In this document: positions 44,826 through 54,056 of the stretch, piece after piece
How the letters are laid out: every line of letters starts with the position of its first letter
How positions within the stretch are numbered: the first letter of the stretch is position 1
Source of the DNA: CAIVPM01 sp964615145
GTDB taxonomy: Bacteria; Bacteroidota; Bacteroidia; Chitinophagales; Chitinophagaceae
DNA length: 64,000 nucleotides
Assembly (NCBI GenBank): GCA_964615145.1
Contig: CAZTOP010000001.1
Span: 76,341 to 140,340, forward strand
Direction of reading: 5' to 3'
Program-made: the position numbers and the translations under genes
The notes under the pieces: generated by a model
Told to the model about the DNA's origin: nothing
What the model saw: only the letters and a program-made list of their open reading frames with translations
The model's database searches: none

Positions 44826-45105
44826 AGATTTAGATCCTATATTACATTCCCAATTGCGATTAGCGGTAGTCAGTTTACTTATTGGTGTGAAAGAGGCTGA
44901 ATTTACTTTCATAAAGGAAAAAACAAATTCAACAGCAGGTAATTTAAGTGTTCAGGTAAATAAACTAAAGGATGCTGGTTATATTGAAGTCACTAAAAAG
45001 TTTAAAGATAATTATCCATTAACAACTTGTAAAATTACAAAGCAAGGCATTATAGCCTTTGAATTATACGTAAAAAATTTGCAGGAATATTTGAAAGTAA
45101 AATAA
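44818..45105 (+). CDS. Winged-helix transcriptional regulator (HTH_34 type)
   Basis: 95 residues forming a single MarR/ArsR-like winged helix: LHSQLRLAVVSLL as the first helix, EFTFIKEKTNSTAGNLSVQVNKL with the recognition helix, and GYIEVTKKFKDNYPLTTCKIT as the wing. No ligand domain is present, so control may depend on its membrane-protein partner. It overlaps the previous gene by 8 bases. Confidence 0.88.
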   Translation: MFKDLDPILHSQLRLAVVSLLIGVKEAEFTFIKEKTNSTAGNLSVQVNKLKDAGYIEVTKKFKDNYPLTTCKITKQGIIAFELYVKNLQEYLKVK

Positions 45106-45106
45106 A

Positions 45107-46282
45107 CTAAACATTTTTTTTAAGCAAGGCTGCAAACATAGTATCTGCCCTCATTTCAAAACCTTCAAAGTATTTTTGTTCTATTAGCTTAAGGTTAAAC
45201 TTCTTAATTAAATATTCAACAATTTTGTTATTTTCTTTTGTAAATACACTACAAGTAATATATAAAAAATAACCATTGCTTTGGAGTTGAGCTAAGGCGT
45301 TTTCTGTTATTTTTTTTTGCAAATTGGAAAACTTATCAATTTCTTCTTTTTTAAAAAAATAAAGCTCTTCTGGTGTTCTAGACCAAGTACCACTTCCCGT
45401 GCAAGGAGCATCACAGATTATGAAATTGTACTTGTTTTTGTGATGATTGGGCTTAGAAATATCACTTACAAAAGCTTGGTATTTTTTGATGCCTGCATCT
45501 TCAAAACGCTTTTTTAAATTGGCAATAATACTGGCTCTAATATCACTTACAGTTAATTGTATTTCTCCAAAAACATCTATTGCTAAAATAGATTTTCCAC
45601 CACTTGCAGCACAACAATCCCAAACTGAAACTGGCTTGCTCATATCTTTTTTTGCAATGTTCATAAGCTTTTCAACTTGTTGCGAACTGAAATCTTGAAT
45701 TACGATTTCCTTGTTTAAAATAATAACATTGTCTAGTTTAACTCCATTTTCTAATGACAAACAGCTTGGTGTTATTGGCACAAAAGCAATATGGTTTTTG
45801 TGTAATTTTTCTTTTACAGTTAATTCAAAATTGGGTCTTATTCTTATATATAAATTTGGTTGTAATAATTGATTTTTTATGAATGAAATTTTATTATCTA
45901 TTCCCATTTCATTAGCGAGCATAAAAATATTTTCTAGTTTAAAATCAAGTTGATTTTCCTCTAAAAATTTTATTCTTTTCTCCAAGTTCTCATTCCAATG
46001 TTGTAGCCATTTTTCATCAAATAAAAATGAATATTCTTTTGGACTATTGTTACATAAGAAAAATGCAGTTTTTATTCTAGTGTCAAAATTGTCTTTAAAT
46101 AGGGCATTCCCAAGTCTATAATAACAATAACATAAATGTGCTATTTGTTTTCTATCAGTAGATCCGTGTTTTTTATTTTGCGAAAAATAGTTTTTTAAAA
46201 ATGTAGCCAATGGCATTTCACCGTTAAAAGATTCAATATTTTTTTTAGCAATTGATATATATGTGTTGTACCTATTTTGCAT
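45107..46282 (-). CDS. RsmB/NOP-family RNA cytosine methyltransferase
   Basis: SAM-dependent m5C methyltransferase of rRNA or tRNA. The 391 residues show the SAM-binding WDCCAASGGKSI, DAPCTGSGTWSRTPE with the release cysteine, and LYITCSVFTKENNKIVEYL with the nucleophile cysteine. An N-terminal NusB-like domain is short, so it is an RsmB-like but divergent member. It converges with the upstream regulator gene (one base between stops). Confidence 0.9.
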   Translation of the reverse strand: MQNRYNTYISIAKKNIESFNGEMPLATFLKNYFSQNKKHGSTDRKQIAHLCYCYYRLGNALFKDNFDTRIKTAFFLCNNSPKEYSFLFDEKWLQHWNENLEKRIKFLEENQLDFKLENIFMLANEMGIDNKISFIKNQLLQPNLYIRIRPNFELTVKEKLHKNHIAFVPITPSCLSLENGVKLDNVIILNKEIVIQDFSSQQVEKLMNIAKKDMSKPVSVWDCCAASGGKSILAIDVFGEIQLTVSDIRASIIANLKKRFEDAGIKKYQAFVSDISKPNHHKNKYNFIICDAPCTGSGTWSRTPEELYFFKKEEIDKFSNLQKKITENALAQLQSNGYFLYITCSVFTKENNKIVEYLIKKFNLKLIEQKYFEGFEMRADTMFAALLKKNV

Positions 46283-46307
46283 TAGTTTTCTATAAACGTC
46301 AAAAGAC

Positions 46308-46315
46308 TATGTTTG
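46308..46315 (+). promoter_or_regulatory. -7 element before the 46.3 kb membrane protein
   Basis: TATGTTTG, an exact match, 33 bases before the ATG at 46349. It overlaps the alternative TTG start at 46313, which argues for the ATG. Confidence 0.5.
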
Positions 46316-46348
46316 CAAATATTAAATTTAAAAGACGAATTATTTATA

Positions 46349-46855
46349 ATGAATAAGATTAAAGTATTTAAGGTCTTAACGTATATTCTAGCTTTACCTA
46401 CAGCCTTTATTGGCTTGTTTTCGTTGCTTATGCTGCCACTAGCATTGGTAAATTTGCAAGCAGCGTTAATGGACTTTGTATTTATTTGTGTAGTGGTTTA
46501 TATTGTAAATTCGTTTATTTTCTTGAATAAAACCCTTATTCTGCAGCAGCAAACAAAGAAAATTATCAAGGACTTATTTAGAATCAATGGCATCATCTCA
46601 TCTTTATTTGCAATCATTTGTATTGTTGATTTTATTTCACTACTAATAAATCCTTCTATAATTAATACAGGTATCGATACTGCATTTGCCCAAAATCCTA
46701 ATAGCTTTCCTCCTCAGTTTACTAAAGAAATGATGATTAAATTTTCTTGGTTTTTTTTATCTGCTATTGGTTCTTATGCCATCATACTTGCTTTGCATTT
46801 ATTTATTGGGTTTAAATTACTAAAAGAATACATTCAATCTTTTTTACCTGAATAG
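46349..46855 (+). CDS. Hypothetical membrane protein
   Basis: 168 residues with four hydrophobic stretches (LTYILALPTAFIGLFSLLML, FVFICVVVYIVNSFIFL, ISSLFAIICIVDFISLLI and a C-terminal helix). I do not recognise a family. It is a single gene with its own -7 element. Confidence 0.7.
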   Translation: MNKIKVFKVLTYILALPTAFIGLFSLLMLPLALVNLQAALMDFVFICVVVYIVNSFIFLNKTLILQQQTKKIIKDLFRINGIISSLFAIICIVDFISLLINPSIINTGIDTAFAQNPNSFPPQFTKEMMIKFSWFFLSAIGSYAIILALHLFIGFKLLKEYIQSFLPE

Positions 46856-46899
46856 TTATCGAGTTTTTTTTCTAATCAGATAAATTAATTATTAAACTC

Positions 46900-46907
46900 T
46901 ATTTTTG
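46900..46907 (+). promoter_or_regulatory. -7 element for fabH
   Basis: TATTTTTG, an exact match, 18 bases before the ATG at 46926. Confidence 0.55.
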
Positions 46908-46925
46908 CAGCCTTAAACTTAATAG

Positions 46926-47915
46926 ATGAGTAAAATTACTGCTGCAATTACAGCTGTTGGTGGTTATGTTCCTGAACAAAAAATTACCAATTTTGATTTA
47001 GAAAAAATGGTTGATACCAATGATGAGTGGATAAGAACAAGAACTGGAATTAGTGAGAGAAGGATTTTACGTGAACCTGGAAAAGGAACAAGTGATTTGG
47101 CTGTTCCGGCAATTCAGGAAATTTTAAAAAATAAAAATTTAAATCCAGCAGAAATTGACTGTGTAATATGTGCAACAGTAACGCCCGATATGGTTTTCCC
47201 AGCTACTGCAAACATAATTTCTGATAAAATAGGAGCTGTAAATGCGTTCAGTTTCGATTTAAATGCTGCTTGCAGTGGTTTTTTATATGCACTAACTACC
47301 GGAGCAAGTTTTATTGAAAGCGGGAGATACAAAAAAGTACTTGTTGTGGGTGCTGATAAAATGAGTGCAATTGTGGATTATACAGATAGAAATACTTGCA
47401 TTTTATTTGGTGATGGAGCTGGAGCAGTTTTACTTGAACCTAATTCTAATGGCTATGGCGTTCAAGATAGCCTATTAAAAAGTGATGGAAGTGGTGCTAA
47501 GTTTTTACACATGAAAGCTGGTGGTTCTGTTAAACCTGCAACTGTTGAAACTGTTTTGGCAAAGGAGCACTATGCTTTTCAGGAAGGGCAAAGCGTTTTT
47601 AAATTTGCTGTTAAGGGAATGGCAGATGCAAGTGCAGAATTATTGGAAAGAAATAACCTTACAGGAGATGATATTGCTTGGTTAGTACCACATCAAGCTA
47701 ATCTCAGAATTATTGATGCAACTGCTAACAGAATGGGTATTTCCAAAGAAAAAGTAATGATTAATATTAGCAAATATGGAAATACTACTGCTGCTACTAT
47801 TCCACTTTGTTTATGGGAATGGCAAAACCAACTTAACAAAGGTGATAATCTTGTATTTGCTGCATTTGGTGGTGGGTTTACTTGGGGTGCTACATTAGTT
47901 AAATGGGGATTTTAA
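46926..47915 (+). CDS. fabH: 3-oxoacyl-ACP synthase III
   Basis: Starts fatty-acid synthesis by condensing an acyl-CoA with malonyl-ACP. The catalytic triad is visible as Cys116 (NAACSGFLYAL), His256 (VPHQANLRI) and Asn286 (KYGNTTAATIP). The N-terminal TNDEWIRTRTGISERRI is diagnostic. Length 329. Bacteroidota FabH proteins often accept branched primers, but that cannot be read here. A terminator follows. Confidence 0.97.
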   Translation: MSKITAAITAVGGYVPEQKITNFDLEKMVDTNDEWIRTRTGISERRILREPGKGTSDLAVPAIQEILKNKNLNPAEIDCVICATVTPDMVFPATANIISDKIGAVNAFSFDLNAACSGFLYALTTGASFIESGRYKKVLVVGADKMSAIVDYTDRNTCILFGDGAGAVLLEPNSNGYGVQDSLLKSDGSGAKFLHMKAGGSVKPATVETVLAKEHYAFQEGQSVFKFAVKGMADASAELLERNNLTGDDIAWLVPHQANLRIIDATANRMGISKEKVMINISKYGNTTAATIPLCLWEWQNQLNKGDNLVFAAFGGGFTWGATLVKWGF

Positions 47916-47935
47916 AATACTTAATATAATCTTTG

Positions 47936-47968
47936 AAAGGCTGTGGTTTTCCATAGCCTTTTTGTTTT
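47936..47968 (+). terminator. Terminator after fabH
   Basis: AAAGGCTGTGG pairs with CCATAGCCTTT (one G-U pair) around TTTT, followed by TTGTTTT. Confidence 0.85.
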
Positions 47969-47992
47969 AACGAATAATTTCATCTAAACGCT

Positions 47993-48000
47993 TATTTTTG
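47993..48000 (+). promoter_or_regulatory. -7 element for the DUF3822 gene
   Basis: TATTTTTG, an exact match, ends four bases before the ATG at 48005; a leaderless mRNA is expected. Confidence 0.6.
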
Positions 48001-48004
48001 ATTT

Positions 48005-48844
48005 ATGGTAGAACAGAAAATTAGTGTTGCATCCATACAACACCAACAATTTTTTAATAATAGTAGCACCCTAACTGTAGAAATTGGTATCCATCATATT
48101 GCATTAATTGTAAAGGATGGAACCTCAATTCAGGCTTTTGAATTGTATGAAATAAAAGATGAGATTAGTGATTGGAATAAAATTTTTACAACACTAAATT
48201 TTCAAAGCAAAATCACGAACAAAAAATACGCAACAACAACTGTTTTTCTAAATACAGTTGAGGCACTTATTGTACCTGCTGAAAAATTCAGAGCAGAAAG
48301 TATTGAGCCTTATTTGTCTGCAGTTTATGGTAATACTGAAAACGTAAAATGTGAAGCTGAAATAATAAATATTCCTACGAAGCCAGCTACTATTTACAGG
48401 ATGCCTTTGAACCTAATTGATGTATTAAAAAGAGAATTTACAAACCCTGCTTTCAAACATTCTTATACCAAAATTTTAGAAAGTGTTTTAAGTGAAGACA
48501 AGATGTTAATGGAAATGCTTAAGGTTCAATTTTATCCCAAGCATATTACTGTAACTGTAATTTACAGCAATAAATTAATGTTAATGCAAAGCTACCCATA
48601 CAATAGTCCTGAAGATATTATTTACTACCTTTTAAATATAGTTCAAGAATTTAGCTTAAATGTAAACAGCACACCTGTTGAAATATCAGGTTTAGTTAAT
48701 ACAACATCACGACACTTTGAATTATTGGAAAATGTTTTTGGTCGATTAAGTTTAGAAACAATTTCGAGCGATGGCATTTTTACTGAGCATTTGAATATTG
48801 CAAATGCTCACTTATATACTCCTTTTATAAACCTTAGTTTATGA
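48005..48844 (+). CDS. DUF3822 family protein
   Basis: 279 residues; a Bacteroidota-specific family that is usually next to rsmD. The sequence pattern (LTVEIGIHHIALIVKDG, then VKVQFYPKHITVTVIYSNKLML-like strands in the second half) suggests an actin/RNase H-like duplicated fold. The rsmD start overlaps its stop (ATGA), so the two are coupled. The role is unknown. Confidence 0.85.
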   Translation: MVEQKISVASIQHQQFFNNSSTLTVEIGIHHIALIVKDGTSIQAFELYEIKDEISDWNKIFTTLNFQSKITNKKYATTTVFLNTVEALIVPAEKFRAESIEPYLSAVYGNTENVKCEAEIINIPTKPATIYRMPLNLIDVLKREFTNPAFKHSYTKILESVLSEDKMLMEMLKVQFYPKHITVTVIYSNKLMLMQSYPYNSPEDIIYYLLNIVQEFSLNVNSTPVEISGLVNTTSRHFELLENVFGRLSLETISSDGIFTEHLNIANAHLYTPFINLSL

Positions 48845-49383
48845 GAATCATTTCTGGAACTTTAGGAGGTAGAAGGGTGCATCCTCCTAGCAATATGCCT
48901 TACACACGTCCTACAACAGATATTGCAAAGGAGGGGTTGTTTAATATTTTGCAGCACAGAATCGATTTTGAAAATGTAAAAACTTTAGATTTATTTGGAG
49001 GTACAGGATGTATAAGTTATGAACTAGCTTCAAGAGGAGCTACAGATTTAACTATTGTGGAGAAAGACAATGCCATGTTTTCATTTATAAAAAAGAATAT
49101 CGACGATTTTAAAATTGAAAATGCCAAGCTACTAAAAATGGATGTATTTAGCTACTTGAATACTTGCAATGAAAAATTTGATTTTATTTTTGCTGGTCCT
49201 CCTTACGCACTTGGAGCAATTGACGAAATTCCAAAAATGATTGTTGAAAAAAACTTAATTGCAGAAGAAGGTTTTTTTGTGCTTGAACACACGCCACGCA
49301 ACAATTATGAAAAATTTGATGGATTTAGTTTTGTAAGAAATTATGGAACAACTTTATTCAGTTTTTTTGTTTCAAAAACATAA
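48841..49383 (+). CDS. rsmD: RsmD-type 16S rRNA (guanine-N2) methyltransferase
   Basis: Methylates the 2-amino group of a guanine in 16S rRNA (G966 in E. coli). The 180 residues contain MRIISGTLGGRRV, RPTTDIAKEGLFNIL and the SAM motif LDLFGGTGCISYELASRGA. The usual catalytic motif IV, DPP(F/Y), reads GPPY here, with Gly at residue 119 in place of Asp (codon GGT at 49195-49197). The rest of the frame is intact. Whether the enzyme is active cannot be told. Confidence 0.9.
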   Translation: MRIISGTLGGRRVHPPSNMPYTRPTTDIAKEGLFNILQHRIDFENVKTLDLFGGTGCISYELASRGATDLTIVEKDNAMFSFIKKNIDDFKIENAKLLKMDVFSYLNTCNEKFDFIFAGPPYALGAIDEIPKMIVEKNLIAEEGFFVLEHTPRNNYEKFDGFSFVRNYGTTLFSFFVSKT

Positions 49384-49393
49384 TTTTTAATAA

Positions 49394-49903
49394 ATGTCTC
49401 GACCCTTGGATAATGAATATGCAATTTTTTATAAAAATTATATTGCATTAGCAACCGGTAATGATATCAATGAAGTTATCGCTAATCACAGCACTTCAAT
49501 CATTGATTTTTACATTAATCTGCCAGAAGAAAAAGCTGATTTTGCTTATGCCAAGGGCAAATGGACATTAAAAGATTTATTACAGCATTTGATAGATGCT
49601 GAAAGAATTTTTGTTTATAGAGCTACCCGTTTTGCCAGAAAAGACTATAAACCTTTATTAGGATTTGATGAAAATTATTATGCCGATACTGCAAACGCAA
49701 ATAGTAGAACATTCCAAAACTTAAAGGACGAGTTATATGCATTAAGAATATCCACTAATTTTTTTTTACAAAGCTTAAGTAATGAGCAATTACGAGAGTC
49801 TGGCGTTTCAAATAATCATTCTATTTCTGTAAAGGCAATTGCTTTTATAATTTTTGGTCATTTACTTCATCATAAAAATATTATTATAGAAAGATATTTG
49901 TAA
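49394..49903 (+). CDS. DinB-family four-helix protein
   Basis: 169 residues with the DinB_2 pattern: KWTLKDLLQHLIDAERIFVYRA near 56-77 and GHLLHHKNIIIERYL at the end, which together supply three metal-binding histidines. Bacterial DinB-fold proteins are thiol-dependent transferases or hydrolases; the substrate is unknown here. Confidence 0.87.
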   Translation: MSRPLDNEYAIFYKNYIALATGNDINEVIANHSTSIIDFYINLPEEKADFAYAKGKWTLKDLLQHLIDAERIFVYRATRFARKDYKPLLGFDENYYADTANANSRTFQNLKDELYALRISTNFFLQSLSNEQLRESGVSNNHSISVKAIAFIIFGHLLHHKNIIIERYL

Positions 49904-49946
49904 TAATAAACACTTACTTTTAGTTGGTATTTTAAAAAACCAAACA

Positions 49947-50795
49947 ATGGCTTACCTGATTGCAGATAGTGGTTCTACCAAATGTGAGTGGGCATTAATA
50001 AACGAAAATGCTACAAAAAAATTCTCAACCATAGGTGTCAATCCGTACTTTTTATCAAAGGAACAAATAATAGATTTACTTAAAAAAAATGTATTGCCCA
50101 AAGCCCAAAACAGCACAGTTAATGCTGTTTATTTTTATGGAACTGGGCTTGGAAATGCGGATAATGTAAAAATTATAAAAGCTGCATTAAAAAATGTTTT
50201 TTCAAAAGCAATACTTGATATAAATACCGATATTTTAGGTGCTGCAAGATCTCTACTGTTAAAGGAAAAGGGGATTGCTTGCATTTTAGGAACAGGATCC
50301 AATGCTGCATATTATAATGGAAGTAAAATATTAAAAAGTAGCCCAGGCTTAGGTTATGTTTTAGGCGATGAAGGGAGTGGTGCTTATCTTGGCAAAAAGG
50401 TTTTGCAGCACTTTCTTTACAAAACCTTTGACGAAGAACTTGAAGGTATTTTTAATGCTAGATTTCAAACCAATAAAAATGAAATTTTAAATGCAGTTTA
50501 TAAACAGCCTTTAGCCAATAAATACTTAGCATCTTATACTATTTTTTTGTCTGAAAATCGTGGGCATTATATGGTTGAAAATATTATTGAAGACGGCTTA
50601 CACGACTTCTTTTTTCAACACTTGTATAAGTTTAGAGAAAGTTGGCAGTATCCAATTAGTTTTACTGGTAGTGTTTCTTTTGCGTTTAAAGATGTGATAA
50701 AAGAAATTTGTAATCTTTACGAATTACAATTAGGCAAAATTTCTAAGCAACCTATGGATGGCTTAATCCTGTTTCATAAACAAAATAACAATTAA
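49947..50795 (+). CDS. N-acetylglucosamine kinase-like protein (BadF/BadG family)
   Basis: 282 residues of the ASKHA sugar-kinase fold. Phosphate 1 loop IADSGSTKCEWALI at the N-terminus, ACILGTGSNAAYYNG near 112, and SPGLGYVLGDEGSGAYLGKKVL near 132 match bacterial N-acetylglucosamine kinases of the BadF/BadG group. It probably recycles amino sugars from peptidoglycan. It ends in a TTAA shared with the stop of the opposite gene. Confidence 0.88.
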   Translation: MAYLIADSGSTKCEWALINENATKKFSTIGVNPYFLSKEQIIDLLKKNVLPKAQNSTVNAVYFYGTGLGNADNVKIIKAALKNVFSKAILDINTDILGAARSLLLKEKGIACILGTGSNAAYYNGSKILKSSPGLGYVLGDEGSGAYLGKKVLQHFLYKTFDEELEGIFNARFQTNKNEILNAVYKQPLANKYLASYTIFLSENRGHYMVENIIEDGLHDFFFQHLYKFRESWQYPISFTGSVSFAFKDVIKEICNLYELQLGKISKQPMDGLILFHKQNNN

Positions 50796-51607
50796 AATAA
50801 TACCATTTGCTTGGGTTTTATCAGTTCCTTTGGAGTAATATTTTTATCATTCGATATCGTAAAAACATCAGTTGCAGCGTACCTGCTAGCTATTATAATT
50901 TTTGTTTCTTTAGTGTTAGCTTCAAATAATTCAGTTACTAGCTTTGGTGAATTATTATCTTTCGATAAATGCGATAATAGTAAATGTGAAAGTTGATTTG
51001 ATTGGTAATTAACAAACAATTCCAGTGCTTGTTTGTTTGATAAATGCCCAACATTACTTTTAATTCTATTTTTCAAATGCTGTGGATATCCACCATTATC
51101 AAGCATTTCATCATCATAGTTTGCTTCTAAAAACGCTGCATTACATTGTTTAAAATATTTTTTTAAATTTTCACAAACCACACCTATATCAGTAAAAACA
51201 CCAACTGTAATATTATTATAGCTTACAATAAAACTATAAGGGTCTGCTGCATCGTGTTGTTTTGAAAATGGTGTTATTGATAGTTCTCCAATATATATTG
51301 AAATATGTTCGGTAAACGATTTTGATAAATGTTTAATTAACTTAATTCCTTTTGCTGTTTCATTTGTAATATAAATTGGAATATGATATTTGTGAGCTAG
51401 TGTTGCCACCCCTTTTATGTGATCTGTGTGTTCGTGAGATACAAACACAGCTTTAACTTTTTTAATATCTAACCCCATTTTTTTCATTCTAATCTCTGTT
51501 TCTCTGCAAGAAATTCCAACATCAATTAAAACTGCCTCGTTATTATTACCCACATAATAACAATTTCCATTGCTACCAGAATTGATTGAAGCTATTTGTA
51601 AACTCAT
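50792..51607 (-). CDS. WalJ/YycJ-like metallo-beta-lactamase-fold hydrolase
   Basis: 271 residues with the metal motif SHEHTDHIKG (His58, His60, Asp62, His63) and SINSGSNGNCYYVG at the N-terminus, the WalJ/YycJ pattern; members act as exonucleases or on cell-wall stress. LLSHLSKDNNSP near 210 carries a later histidine. ATG at 51607 is preferred to the GTG at 51613. The stop overlaps the kinase stop by four bases. Confidence 0.9.
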   Translation of the reverse strand: MSLQIASINSGSNGNCYYVGNNNEAVLIDVGISCRETEIRMKKMGLDIKKVKAVFVSHEHTDHIKGVATLAHKYHIPIYITNETAKGIKLIKHLSKSFTEHISIYIGELSITPFSKQHDAADPYSFIVSYNNITVGVFTDIGVVCENLKKYFKQCNAAFLEANYDDEMLDNGGYPQHLKNRIKSNVGHLSNKQALELFVNYQSNQLSHLLLSHLSKDNNSPKLVTELFEANTKETKIIIASRYAATDVFTISNDKNITPKELIKPKQMVLF

Positions 51608-51727
51608 ACACACAAAGAAAAGTATTTACCCTTAATCATAAATACTTATTTGCTTGTCTAAAATATTTTATCTTTTGCTAATAAATTAAACATTTGCTTT
51701 GCATAGTTGATAACAACATAAATCTAT

Positions 51728-52225
51728 ATGAACGAGAAATATAAAAAACATACAGCATATCTATCTATTGGATCAAACCTTGAGCATAGAGAAGAAAATT
51801 TGAATAGAGCTCTAACATTGATTGAAGAGAATTGTGGCATTATTACAAAAAAATCGTCTTTGTACGAAACTGCACCTTGGGGAAATTTGGAGCAACCAAA
51901 TTTTTTAAATCAAGCATTGGTTTTAAGAACAGATATGTCAGCAAAAAAACTAATGAAGCAGTTACTTCATATAGAACGCTTGATGGGAAGAATCAGGATT
52001 GCTAAAATGGGGCCAAGATTAATTGATTTGGACATTGCATTAATGGATGAAGAAATTATACAATCAGAACAATTGGTGTTGCCTCACCCTCATTTGCAGG
52101 ATAGAAAGTTTGTTTTATTACCCTTAGTAGAAATTGCACCTAAAGCATTTCATCCTATTTTTAATAAAACTGTTGAACAATTGTTGAAAGAATGTGAGGA
52201 TGTTTTAGATGTTAAAAAATTTTAA
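51728..52225 (+). CDS. folK: Dihydropterin pyrophosphokinase FolK
   Basis: Transfers pyrophosphate from ATP to 6-hydroxymethyl-7,8-dihydropterin in folate synthesis. 165 residues; AYLSIGSNLEHREENL at the start and GPRLIDLDIALMD and LPHPHLQDRKFVLLPL near 95-135 are the HPPK signatures. The deoxynucleoside kinase follows 41 bases later, a common pairing in this phylum. Confidence 0.96.
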   Translation: MNEKYKKHTAYLSIGSNLEHREENLNRALTLIEENCGIITKKSSLYETAPWGNLEQPNFLNQALVLRTDMSAKKLMKQLLHIERLMGRIRIAKMGPRLIDLDIALMDEEIIQSEQLVLPHPHLQDRKFVLLPLVEIAPKAFHPIFNKTVEQLLKECEDVLDVKKF

Positions 52226-52266
52226 TTGTTTGCTAACGCTCAGCCTCTATTTTTGACGACAACGCT

Positions 52267-52899
52267 ATGAAGCATCAGTTTATTACAATAGAAGGAAATA
52301 TTGGAGCAGGTAAAACAACTTTAACAAAATTGTTAGCCCAGCATTTTAATGCTAAAACCATTTTAGAGGAATTTGCAGATAATCCTTTTTTATCAAAATT
52401 CTACGAAAACCCTAAGCAGTATGCTTTTCCTGTTGAACTTTTTTTTATGGCCGAGAGATTTAAGCAATTGAAGGATATGAATCAATCAAAAGATATGTTT
52501 CAATCTGTAACAATTTCTGACTATTTATTTACTAAATGTCTCTTATTTGCAAAGGTTACTTTGCCCGAAGAAGAGTTTAGATTGTATCAAAAGCTATTCG
52601 ATATTATTCACGCACAACTTATGTTTCCTGATGTATTAATTTATTTACACGCACCTGTTAGTAAACTTCAATCTAATATAAAAAAAAGGAATCGCCCTTA
52701 TGAACAAAATATTCGAGATGAATATTTATTTAGCCTTCAGGAAACCTACACAAGCTATATAAAGCAGCACAACATTAAAACAATTTTTGTAGATGCTAGT
52801 AATGCTGATTTTATTAATAATCCAAAACATTTTCAAGTAATATTAGATGCTTTAGAAAAAGATTTTGGAGAGGGTCAACAGTATTTTACCTTGCCTTAA
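52267..52899 (+). CDS. Deoxynucleoside kinase (deoxyadenosine/deoxyguanosine type)
   Basis: Salvage kinase for deoxynucleosides. P-loop IEGNIGAGKTTL at residues 8-19, FFMAERFKQL near 60, and KKRNRPYEQNIRDEYL near 140, which supplies the lid arginines. Length 210. It ends in a TTAA shared with the stop of the opposite gene. Confidence 0.93.
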   Translation: MKHQFITIEGNIGAGKTTLTKLLAQHFNAKTILEEFADNPFLSKFYENPKQYAFPVELFFMAERFKQLKDMNQSKDMFQSVTISDYLFTKCLLFAKVTLPEEEFRLYQKLFDIIHAQLMFPDVLIYLHAPVSKLQSNIKKRNRPYEQNIRDEYLFSLQETYTSYIKQHNIKTIFVDASNADFINNPKHFQVILDALEKDFGEGQQYFTLP

Positions 52900-53534
52900 T
52901 GGATAAATGGATTGTGTTCTTTTTCATGTCCAATAGTTGTGTATTGTCCGTGCCCTGAGTAAACAATTGTATCGTTGGGTAACGTAAATAGCTTTTCTTT
53001 AATACTTTTTATTAAATCTTGATGATTACACATTGGCAAATCTGTTCTACCAATACTTTCATAAAAAAGTACATCGCCACCTATAATAAAACTTTGCTTT
53101 TGGTTGTATAAACAAATATGACCTGGACTATGCCCTGGTGCTAAAATCACAATCAATTCATCCTCATCCAAGGTAATAATTTCGCCTTCCTCTAAGTATA
53201 AAACTTCGCCTTTATAGTTGTCAAATGGCAAACCCCATCGTTCAGCTGCAATTGGAGCTAGTTGTAGCATTTGCAGCTCATTTTTATGAATAATTGGTAA
53301 TAAATTATAGTTTTTATTAACCCATTTGTTTCCAAAAACATGGTCTAAATGGCAATGTGTATTAATAAGTTTTACAATGGTTAAATTTTTTTCGATTATA
53401 AAGTTTTTAAGCGTCTCCTCTTCTGCAGTAAAGTAGCAGCCAGGATCAACAATAATAGCATTTTTATGTTCATTGTATAAAACGTAGGTATTCTCTTGTA
53501 ATGGGCTAAATGCAAAAACTTGTATTTGTATCAT
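52896..53534 (-). CDS. Glyoxalase II-like metallo-beta-lactamase-fold hydrolase
   Basis: 212 residues with NTHCHLDHVFG (His60, His62, Asp64, His65), LAPGHSPGHICLY and SGHGQYTTIGHE supplying the remaining metal ligands. This is the short YcbL/glyoxalase-II-like form without the glutathione-binding C-terminal domain, so the natural thioester is not known. Confidence 0.9.
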   Translation of the reverse strand: MIQIQVFAFSPLQENTYVLYNEHKNAIIVDPGCYFTAEEETLKNFIIEKNLTIVKLINTHCHLDHVFGNKWVNKNYNLLPIIHKNELQMLQLAPIAAERWGLPFDNYKGEVLYLEEGEIITLDEDELIVILAPGHSPGHICLYNQKQSFIIGGDVLFYESIGRTDLPMCNHQDLIKSIKEKLFTLPNDTIVYSGHGQYTTIGHEKEHNPFIH

Positions 53535-53541
53535 TTGTTTT

Positions 53542-54030
53542 TCAGCTTTTCTTTTTAACTAAACTGTCAATAGGGTAGTGTGCTTTCATTGAATCCATGG
53601 CATTTTTTGCCCATGTTGTTAAAGTGGTTTTTTCATCGTTTGTTAATATTGCCTCTTTATGAATGAGGGTGTACGATGATAGTGGCATTTCTCCTTCCTT
53701 AACTTGTTTAATAATTTCTTCGAGTTTATGATACTGCCTTCTTAAACGATAAGTTGCAAATTCGTCAAAATTAATTTCTCTTTTGCCTTCATTGATATGA
53801 TGATTTAACCAGAAATAAACTGGTTGTATATTGCTATACCAAGGATAAACAGTATTGTTGCTATGGCAGTCGTTACAAGCCTTTTTTAAAATTACTTGTA
53901 CGTTTTCTGGAACTTGAATTACGGCAGCAATCTCTTTGGTTTTATCTGTAACGCCTGCATTTTTTGCAGGTCTAATAAACTGAATTACTAATAAACAAAT
54001 TAAAATTCCAATAACTATTTTCTTTTTCAT
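53542..54030 (-). CDS. Haem-binding-domain protein, membrane-anchored
   Basis: 162 residues with an N-terminal helix (about 5-19) and one c-type haem motif CNDCH (Cys52, Cys55, His56), then the YPWYSNIQPVYFWLNHHINEG block typical of the bacterial haem-binding domain family. It probably sits in the periplasm as an electron carrier. The frame extends upstream to 54084, inside the amylase gene, but ATG at 54030 gives the correct signal/anchor. Confidence 0.87.
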   Translation of the reverse strand: MKKKIVIGILICLLVIQFIRPAKNAGVTDKTKEIAAVIQVPENVQVILKKACNDCHSNNTVYPWYSNIQPVYFWLNHHINEGKREINFDEFATYRLRRQYHKLEEIIKQVKEGEMPLSSYTLIHKEAILTNDEKTTLTTWAKNAMDSMKAHYPIDSLVKKKS

Positions 54031-54056
54031 TGTTGTTTTTTCAGATGAAGCAATGA

